The position numbers and the translations under genes were made by a program. Shown here one piece after another: positions 7,937-15,173 of a stretch of DNA of 15,594 bases. Within the stretch, counting starts at the first letter, position 1, and each line of letters begins with the position of its first letter. Below the pieces are notes generated by a model. It had not been told where the DNA came from and made no database searches. It worked only from the letters and a program-made list of their open reading frames with translations. The stretch is from Baffinella frigidus (lineage: Eukaryota > Cryptophyceae > Cryptomonadales > Baffinellaceae): NCBI GenBank assembly GCA_026770585.1, contig MU646346.1, positions 77,315 through 92,908 on the forward strand, read 5' to 3'.

Positions 7937-8890
7937 AATGCTTTCTTTGCAGTCCTTTCTACGGAAGGGCGTGTCGTTGGCATATGTACCTGGGCTAATC
8001 CTTCCATGTGGCGTGCAGCGGTCGTGTTTGTCATCTTATTAAACCTCGCTTTTCCCCCATCCTGGGCTCGGAAATAACGGAAGGGCATGCGCGGCGTTGG
8101 CATATGTTGGACGAAATTAAAACCTGAAGGACCTAAAGGACGGAGGTCGGTGTGTGTGCGAGCGTGTTCCCAGTTGGGGGACTCCTCAAAGACCCCAAGA
8201 GAGTCACCCTTTATCCCCTCTTCACTTTCAATGAAGAGACACTGAACAGGTTATGATTTGGTACATTATGAGCAATAAGTGCCAAACGAGACCCCTTCAC
8301 CGCGATCTGAAGCAAAAACTGCTTTCTCTGCAGATCCCTTCTACGGAACGGCGTGTCGTTGGGCTATGTGGGGAGAAATTAAAACCTAAAGGACCTAAAG
8401 GACCGGAGCGGGGGACGCTGGGGGGGGGAGGGGGGGGGGCTTGAAAGGGGCGAGTGGGGAATAATTTTTTTCGGAGGCGACGAATTTTACCACGCAAAAG
8501 ATGACTTTTCTCCCAAACGAGACTGCTGGTCTTGTCCGGGCGACGTCTGTACTTTCAATGAAGAGATACTGAACAGGTTATGGTTCCATTCAAGGATTAT
8601 GACCCCACCAGGATGCAACTAAATTCCAGTCCTTTCTACGGAAGGGCGTGTCGTTGGCATGTGTTGGGCGAAATTAAAACCTCAAGGACCTAAAAAGTCC
8701 TGAAATCGGAAATGACAGTGTCAGCCTATGTTGGGGGCTCGAAGAGCCTAAAGGACCTAAAGGATCGGGCAGCCCCAAATGAAGCCTTTCTGCACCGGGG
8801 GGGCTGATGTGATCCGAAAGGAAGCATGGTTTTTCTGCAGGTAAGTTTCAGTGTCCGCCTATGTTGGGAGCTCGAAGAACTTCAAGGACC
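7937..8890 (+). repeat. Cluster of further CCTAAAGGA-family fragments
   Basis: Partial copies at about 7937-7985, 8085-8135, 8310-8402, 8622-8700, 8730-8765 and 8815-8890, truncated at different points. A copy of the 7006-7151 repeat (8454-8587) lies among them. No gene is supported. Confidence 0.85.
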
Positions 8891-9360
8891 TAAAGGATGT
8901 TTGTTGGTATCTTGCTGCTGCTGTTTTCTGATGATTGGATTGCCCTTAACTTTGCTGACTTCCGAAAATTGGGGGCAACCTCTACACATCCACCTGTCTC
9001 TCTCTCTTTACGTTGACGACTTCCGTACATTGGGGGAAACCCATACATTTGTTTGGCTTGACATCTTGAGGTATCCGTAGTTGAGCTCTCATGAGCCTAA
9101 CGATGGGATACCATGGGCCTTCAACCGACTTGTTGGTCCTGGTGTGTGTGCGAGTGTGAACCTACTTGGTTTAACTCAAACGCCCGATGAGGATACCCTT
9201 TAGCCGGTTTCTGCTGCGATCCTTTGCACCGGGGGGGCTGATGTGATCCGAAAGAAAGCATGGCTTTTCTGCAAATAAGTTCCAGAGTCCGCCTATGTTG
9301 GGAACTCGAAGAACCTAAAGGACCTAAAGGACCTGGTAATCAGTAATCTGGGCGAGCCCC
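8891..9360 (+). other. No gene seen; includes one more family copy at 9255-9335
   Basis: CACCGGGGGGGCTGATGTGA occurs at 8795 and 9228, each followed by GATCCGAAAG(G/A)AAGCATGG and a family copy. It is a direct repeat about 433 bp apart. Confidence 0.7.
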
Positions 9361-9370
9361 TGTGTCCAAG

Positions 9371-9430
9371 ATCCTACGGTAGGCAACACCGTAGGGACAT
9401 AGGGGGGTTCCTACGGATAAGGAAACAGAA
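9371..9430 (+). repeat. CCTACGGTAGGC repeat, copy 2
   Basis: Partner of 1543-1600, followed in both cases by GGGTGGCCCG or GGTGGCCCG and then a telomere-like tract or a tandem repeat. Confidence 0.85.
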
Positions 9431-9484
9431 AGTTTGGGCATAAGGAATTCCTGAAGGGTGGCCCGAATCGGTTCGAAAATCCAT

Positions 9485-9630
9485 TTAGGGTTTAGGGTTT
9501 AGGGTTTAGGATTTAGGGTTTAGGGTTTAGGGTTTAGGGTTTAGGGTTTAGGGTTTAGGGTTTAGGTTTTAAGGTTCAGTGTTTAGGGTTTAGGGTTGGG
9601 GTTTGGGGGTTTAGGGTTGAGGGTTGAGAG
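9485..9630 (+). repeat. TTTAGGG telomere-type tract
   Basis: About 15 near-perfect GGGTTTA heptamers on +, followed by degenerate units. Confidence 0.95.
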
Positions 9631-9635
9631 GGTTA

Positions 9636-9995
9636 GGCGAACCAATTTAAGGTCGAGAGAGGCATTTGGAATGATGGTGAGAGTAATCCATTTTCCAGAC
9701 GGAGGAGGATCTAATCGCCGCGAGTAATTGGCAAAATCGTCCTGATAAGATCTTTGGGTCCTTGAGGTTTTTTCAACTCCCACCATAGGCGGACACCGGA
9801 ACTGGTTCTGTAAAAAGGCCATGCTTCCTTTCGGCTTTTATCTCCTTATAGGGGACGTGACTGTGTAAAGTCACTCCGGTCATCCTGCATGGGGTTGTAT
9901 CCCCAGAGAGGATCTAGAGCCGGGAAGCGGCCCTCGCGTAGGAGAAGGTGCGTTTGAATTTGGGATCACGTTTTGGGATCCCTGATAGCAAGAGG
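9636..9995 (+). repeat. Repeat with inserted element (filled site)
   Basis: Aligns with 10883-11060 (GGCGAACCAAT.TAAGGT, ATGGTGAGAG, GAGCCGG.AAGCGGCCCT, GCAAGAGG). It differs by an extra 203 bp. Confidence 0.85.
9713..9907 (-). mobile_element. 195-bp insertion flanked by GAGGATCT, CCTAAAGGA family
   Basis: GAGGATCT at 9705-9712 and 9908-9915 flanks the insert. The sister repeat has one GAGAATCT at the same place. The insert carries, in reverse orientation, the CCTTGAGGTTTTTTCAACTC...ATGCTTCCTTTCGG part of the family. Confidence 0.72.
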
Positions 9996-10056
9996 GAGGA
10001 TCGTCGACATGGAAAGGACTCCATGTTGGAGGCCACTTGGCATCGACCGAGTTCCT

Positions 10057-10224
10057 TTTCGCCCGGAAATCTCATGCGCAAACACTTTTAATTTATAAAC
10101 TTGGGTCGATGGAATTTACTTCACATGACGATGTTTATAAGTAATATTAAAGCAAACGTGTAGTAATTTTGATTGAATCCAAGTTTACAAATTTAAAATG
10201 TTTCCACATGAAATCCGGGCGAAA
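10057..10224. mobile_element. AT-rich hairpin element
   Basis: Ends TTCGCCCGGA and complement. The arms (TTTAATTTATAAACTTGG / CCAAGTTTACAAATTTAAA) are imperfect. The centre is AGTAATATTAAAGC. 10225-10380 shows no gene. Confidence 0.75.
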
Positions 10225-10385
10225 GTGGGAATACCAGTGCAATGGATAAAATTGCAAATCGTTACGGTTTGGTTATTGTTGTGATGCGAAACGAGTGATT
10301 TCCTTGAGAAAGCGGAATGCAAGGCATTTTTTTTGTTCTTCTTGTCGCGTGTCGCGAAGCTTTGTATGATCTGGATGGAGGGGTG

Positions 10386-10508
10386 GTTTAGGGTTTAGGG
10401 TTCAGGGTTTCGGGTTTCGGGTTTCGGGTTTCGGGTTTAGGGTTTCGGGTTCAGGGTTTAGGGTAGGGATTAGGGTTTAAGGTTTAAGGTTTATGGTTTA
10501 AGGTTTAA
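10386..10508 (+). repeat. GGGTTTA/GGGTTTC/GGTTTAA tract
   Basis: A G-rich telomere-like tract on +. 10509-10690 shows nothing else except short ACGTTT/AAACGT pairs. Confidence 0.9.
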
Positions 10509-10693
10509 AGATTATAGTCGTGATCCATTTCTTGACCGGAACCAGACGTTTTCGAACGGTCACGTCCAAGTTCAAACGTTTGAACGGGCAGACGGAGATT
10601 TCCGTGATACCATGTCCTACAGGCTGTCGCGTCCACCCTTTTCGATAAAAAAACCCCCGCAGGGGCCGCCGAAGGCCTAAACTTTAAGGGCGA

Positions 10694-10814
10694 CGCCCAA
10701 AAATCTCAACACCACCCCCAAACCCCCTGCGGCGCAAGCGAGGCGAAGAATCGCCGGCAGGCGATTCGTGGTGTTGAGATTTTTGGGCGGAAGTGGTGTT
10801 GAGATTTTTGGGCG
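10694..10814. repeat. 22-bp inverted repeat with one arm duplicated
   Basis: CGCCCAAAAATCTCAACACCAC at 10694-10715. Its exact complement occurs twice, at 10768-10789 and 10793-10814. A GAATCGCC/GGCGATTC hairpin lies between. Confidence 0.92.
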
Positions 10815-10882
10815 GAGTGGCTTGCCTCCGACTACAAAAGGGCCCCCAGGCCAGAGCCGTGCTCTTCTTCATGGTTCATGGT

Positions 10883-11060
10883 TTCGGCGAACCAATGTAA
10901 GGTGGCGAGAGGCTGTGGAATTATGGTGAGAGGAAATGGATTCCTGGACGGTGGAGAATCTGGAGCCGGAAAGCGGCCCTCTACTCCTATCCTAGGATCT
11001 GGTTATGTTTGGATTTGGGATGCTGTTTTTGGAATCCGTGACAGCAAGAGGAATGATGGG
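10883..11060 (+). repeat. Empty-site copy of the 9636-9995 repeat
   Basis: Same sequence without the 195-bp insert; a CCTAAAGGA-family copy begins shortly after it. Confidence 0.85.
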
Positions 11061-11107
11061 GTTTGAGCAAGGGGATCTACAGTTCCTCATGGTTTGAGGG
11101 CACCAGC

Positions 11108-11240
11108 ATCCTTTAGGTCCTTTAGGTTTTAATTTCTCCCAACATAGCCCAACGCCACGCCCTTCCGTAGAAAGGACTGCAGAGAAAGCATGTTTGCTTT
11201 CGGATCGCGTTTCGCTCTCCAGTGCAGAGGCTCGCATACC
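11108..11240 (-). repeat. CCTAAAGGA-family copy just upstream of SufE-MnmA
   Basis: The reverse complement of the 7536-7690 unit, from CCTTTAGGTCCTTTAGG through CTGCAGAGAAAGCATG to CTCTCCAGTGCAGAGGCTCG. It ends 74 bp before the start codon, so it probably supplies promoter or 5' UTR sequence. Confidence 0.9.
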
Positions 11241-11244
11241 GTCA

Positions 11245-11281
11245 ATAACCTGTACAAAAAACGAGGAAACGTACAGGTTAT
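11245..11281 (+). promoter_or_regulatory. Hairpin just upstream of the SufE-MnmA start codon
   Basis: ATAACCTGTAC (11245-11255) pairs perfectly with GTACAGGTTAT (11271-11281) across a 15-nt loop, 33 nt before the ATG. The right arm continues into GAGC, like the AACAGGTTATGAG/ATGG motif in the dispersed repeats at 7130, 8240 and 8572. It could be a 5' UTR structure or a repeat remnant. Confidence 0.45.
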
Positions 11282-11314
11282 GAGCGATAGGCTCACAACC
11301 TACCGAAATCCACC

Positions 11315-11953
11315 ATGGTCGTTCGCAGCTGCACTTTCGGGGCCTGGCTCCTGCTCGCGTTCATCCGCGTCTGCGGGGGGCTGGCCTCGGGCGAGCGCAT
11401 GAACGGCGCTGGCGCGCGACCGTGGGCGGCATTCGCGCCGCCGTGCGGGGTCAATGTGCTTCAGGCTGCGCGGCTGGGGCTGCGCTCAGTACGGGAGGCC
11501 GGGCGACGACGCGGAGGATCCTGCATGTGCGAGCGGAGCCCGCACGCACGCGCGGGTGGCGGGTCGCTCCCGGCGGAGCTCGAGCGGCTAGCGCGCTGGG
11601 TTGGGGACAGCAGCGACATGAAGGACGCGGCGATGCGCCTGGTGCAGCTCGGCGACGGTTTGGCCGCGGAGGACGGCGAGAGCATCCCCGCGGACATGCG
11701 GGAGCACGCCCTCAAGGTCGCCGGGTGCGTGTCGACGGTGCGAGTGGCCGTGAGTGTTGGTGAGAAGCGCAGGGTGTCGGTGGTTGGGGAAGCGGACGCG
11801 CGCGTTGCGAGAGGCATGCTGGCTCTGCTGGTGCGCGGCCTTGCCGGTGCAGATGCTGAGGCCGTGGTCAAGGTGGACAGCGAAGAGCTGATCGGGTTGG
11901 CGAGGCTGCGCGAGTGGCTCCCGCGCGGGCGCAACGACGGCATGACCAACATG
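11315..11953 (+). CDS. Exon 1: signal/transit peptide plus SufE domain
   Basis: The start ATG sits in a near-ideal Kozak context (CCACCATGG). Residues 8-24 are hydrophobic and end in GLA-SG, a likely signal-peptide cleavage site. AAFAPP (residues 38-43) resembles the ASAFAP motif of bipartite plastid presequences, and the following stretch is Arg-rich as in transit peptides. The SufE fold spans about residues 85-213: a helical start (ELERLARW), LVQLGDGL, the catalytic cysteine C138 in VAGCVSTV, the strand pair VRVAVSVGE/RVSVVGEADARV, the helix GMLALLVRGLAG, and LPRGRNDGMTNM, which matches the LTPSRSNG-type end of SufE. The exon ends at ATG|GTACCC in phase 0. It is GC-rich and free of the repeats that fill its surroundings. 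Confidence 0.87.
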
Positions 11954-13207
11954 GTACCCTCCTCTCCCGTACCCCCCGGCAACATCCCCGGTAAAGCACC
12001 TTTAGAGGTCCCCGTGCTATCAATTTCGCGCGATGCCTCGTGGGTTCTCGTCCAACGGTGGTGTGAAAGACAGCATGGCGCGCGGCAGGTACGCGCGGTC
12101 ACGGAGGCGACTCTCGCTGCAGCCGCGCGCGACGCCGCTCAACCCCCGCCCGCTTCTTCTTCTGTCCCTGCCCATGCAGCGCCAGCCACGGAGGATGCGG
12201 GTGTGGGTGGATCAAGTGGAGGGTCGACGGCGGCCGAGATCGCGGAGGCGGGTGTCAAGGCCAAGTGAATCCTGGACCCTAAACCCTAAACCCTACACCC
12301 TACACCCTACACCCTAAACCCTGAACACTAAACCCCAAACCCCAAACCCTAAACCCTAAACCCTAAACCCTGAACCTCAAACCATAAACCCTACACCCTG
12401 AACCAGAGGGAGTGGGGTGTGGGCGTTCGGCGGGCGGGGGGAGGAGGTGGCAGTGCTCCTCTCTGGGGGGGTCGACTCTTCCGTGGCGCTTGAGCTGTCT
12501 CTCCCCTACTACCCACCCGAGGCTGCCGATGCGAACAGAATAAATCGACGTTTTAGGGGCGTGTGGGGGCATGATCTAATCCCGCCGAGTATGCATAATG
12601 AATACGATTTTGGTGTACCTTAAGGGGTATAAATAAGACAGTCGTCTATCTAGACTTCATTTAGAGCCTCAAGATACACCAAAATCGAATCGGAGATCCC
12701 CGAAATCGTATTCATTATGAGTACTCGTCCGGATGAGATCACGTTTCCGACCGAAAAGCGATCGGAAACGTGATCAATTGCTGGCGTGTGTGGACCTCTG
12801 TCTCAGAAACCCGAAACCCCTCTACCTCTGTCTCAGTCTATTTGGGCTACCCGATGTGGTAAGCCGTTCCAGGCTCTTTCCCGTTCCAAAGTTGACGAAT
12901 TTGTACCCAGCAACCCAGCTTGTCAACTTGAGAATAGTCGGTCAACCCGAATGTTGACCCTAGCCTTCAAGCAGGGTGAAGAGGCAGGGCTTCACGCCGC
13001 GCGCCTTCCTGAACCCTGAACCCTAACCCCCCGCGCCCTAAACCGTAAACCGTATTAATCCGTGAACCGGAAACCCTCAACCTTCTACGGGGCGCAGGGT
13101 GAAGCGGCAAGGGTTCACCCCGCGTGCCTTCTACCTCAAGATCTGGCTGGAGGACGAACTCGCCCACCTCGGTGCCGCCCGCGCGCTCTCTCTCTCTCTC
13201 TCTCTCG

Positions 13208-13238
<31 letters not shown>

Positions 13239-13239
13239 G

Positions 13240-13281
<42 letters not shown>

Positions 13282-14800
13282 CTCTCTCGCTCCCTCTTTC
13301 TCTCTCTCGCTCGCTCGCTCGCTCGCTCTTTCTCTCTCTCTCTCTCTCTCTCTCGCTCTCTCTCTCTCTCGCTCTCTCGCTCTCTCTCTCTCTCTGCCAC
13401 ACATGAAGATGAACTCGCCCACCTCGGTTTCGCCCCGCGTCATATTCATCTCGAAAGACAACTGAATGAGTTCCCTAATTAACGTTTTCATTTAATTATG
13501 GGACCTAATTAAATTTACTATGCCCTAACTAATTTCTCCTATTCACCCCCCTATTGGAAAGGAACTGATTCAGTTATCTTCCGAGATGAATATTGCCTGG
13601 CAGACACCCTCATGGGCACCTCTTAAAAAAATTGGGCTCATCCTGGTGAAAACCTCTCTCGCGTATTCTGAGAGAAGATACACTCCCCGGAGACCGGTGT
13701 GTCTCCATGTCCCTTTTAGTCACGGAGTTGATCTGGAAGGTTGGCTCAGTTGGCTAAGGCAGTCTCGTGATCTCATCAGGTTATGAGCCCTGATTCATGT
13801 CTCGGTGCCTGGCAGGGGAGTGCCCCTGGGAGGAGGACTGGGACTACGCCTCCCAGGTCTAACCCCTAAACCCCAAACCCTAAACCCTACACCCTCAACC
13901 CTCAACCCTCAACCCTACACCCTCAACCCTAAACCCTAACCCCTAAAACCCTAAACCCTAAACCCTAAACCCTTAACCATACACCATACACCATACACCA
14001 TAAACCCCAAACCCCAAACCCCAAACCCCAAACCCCAAACCCTAAACCCTTCAAGTAGCGAAGCAGGCAGGCACGCTGCTCAATGGCCACACCCCACACC
14101 CCTAAACCCCAAACCTTAAACCCTAAACCCTAAACCCTAAACCCTACACCCTCAACCCTAAACCCTGAACCCTAACCCCTAACCCCTAAAACCCTTAAAC
14201 CCTACACCCTGCACCCTACACCGTGCAGGTAGCGAAGCAGTCAGGGACGCCGCTGGAGGGCGTCTCCCTCCAGCGCGAGTACTGGGACCAGGTGGCACCC
14301 CCCCCCTCCCGTTCCTCCAGGGTTTAGGGTACCCCTGCCCAGGCACCGAGACATGAACCCGCGAGAGAGGGGTTGTGAGGGACGCCGCTGGAGGGCGTCT
14401 CGCTCCAGCGCGAGTAGAGCCAATCTGGTAGGACTTGGCCGAAGCGAAGTTCGAAGTTGCGAGATTGCGAACTTCTAGATGGACCCGTTTGGACATGTAG
14501 GAAGTGTGTTTCAAATTTTGCAGTACAATCATGGTGTTTACTAATAATTACGGTCCATCTAGAAGTTCGCAATCTCGCAACTTCGAACTTCGCTTTGGCC
14601 AAGTCCTACCAGATTGGCTCTAACGGGACCAGGTGGCACTCTCCCCTCCCCAAAAGCATCGTGTCTGTCTGCTAGGCTACGGTCCAGACTGAGACTCCAC
14701 ACAGTGGGCTACCAAGGTTTCGTTGGGGGCTGGAATGCAGGGTGTTACGTGACATCCCCTCCCGCACCTCCAGGCCCGCGGGCCTGGGATACAGAGAGAT

Positions 14801-14840
<40 letters not shown>

Positions 14841-15078
14841 GGCGGCACCGAGGAGGGTCTTCCAGCCAGATGTTGAGGTAGAAGGCACGCGACTCCTCGA
14901 TCAGATACTGCACCACCTGCGATTGCGGAAACGAATGAGATGCCTAGTTTATGGTGAACGAACACTACCACACACATGCTTTGCTGTTACTAGTGTGACC
15001 CAATTATGTAGCGAGTTTGGTTGCCAGCACCTAATCTATCTATCTATCTGTCTATCTATATGTCTATCTATATCTCTA

Positions 15079-15113
<35 letters not shown>

Positions 15114-15119
15114 ATCTAC

Positions 15120-15173
<54 letters not shown>

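Larger units (their letters stand above)
12497..13097 (+). other. Intron 3, 601 nt, with hairpin elements and an exon-4 fragment
   Basis: Contains a MITE-like hairpin (12573-12740), a second hairpin sharing its GATC end (12737-12775), a copy of the 5931-6000 repeat (12870-12939), a truncated exon-4 copy (12975-13008) and telomere-like sequence up to the CAG acceptor at 13095-13097. Confidence 0.65.
13172..13815 (+). other. Intron 4, 644 nt, with (CT)n tract and exon-4 fragment
   Basis: Begins GTGCCGCCCGC, runs into about 210 bp of CT-rich microsatellite, then the 3' fragment of another exon-4 copy (13405-13426). AT-rich sequence with AATTA motifs follows (13470-13560). A stretch with a tRNA-type A-box (13742-13753) lies before the GGCAG acceptor at 13811-13815. 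Confidence 0.65.

Noticed and set aside
11461-12102. 213-codon open frame antisense to SufE
   Set aside because: Mirror of a GC-rich coding exon; the + strand frame has clear SufE motifs and a Kozak start.
12417-12623. Independent small protein starting at GTG 12417
   Set aside because: No ATG, and the frame after VALEL runs into a MITE; it fits better as a spliced PP-loop exon ending at 12496.
12967-13491. Long open frames over the CT tract (Ser-Leu, Arg-Glu, Ala-Arg-Glu proteins)
   Set aside because: All six frames are open because of the dinucleotide repeat; only exon 4 at its edge has real protein signal.
13735-13815. Functional tRNA gene
   Set aside because: A-box only; acceptor and T stems do not pair.
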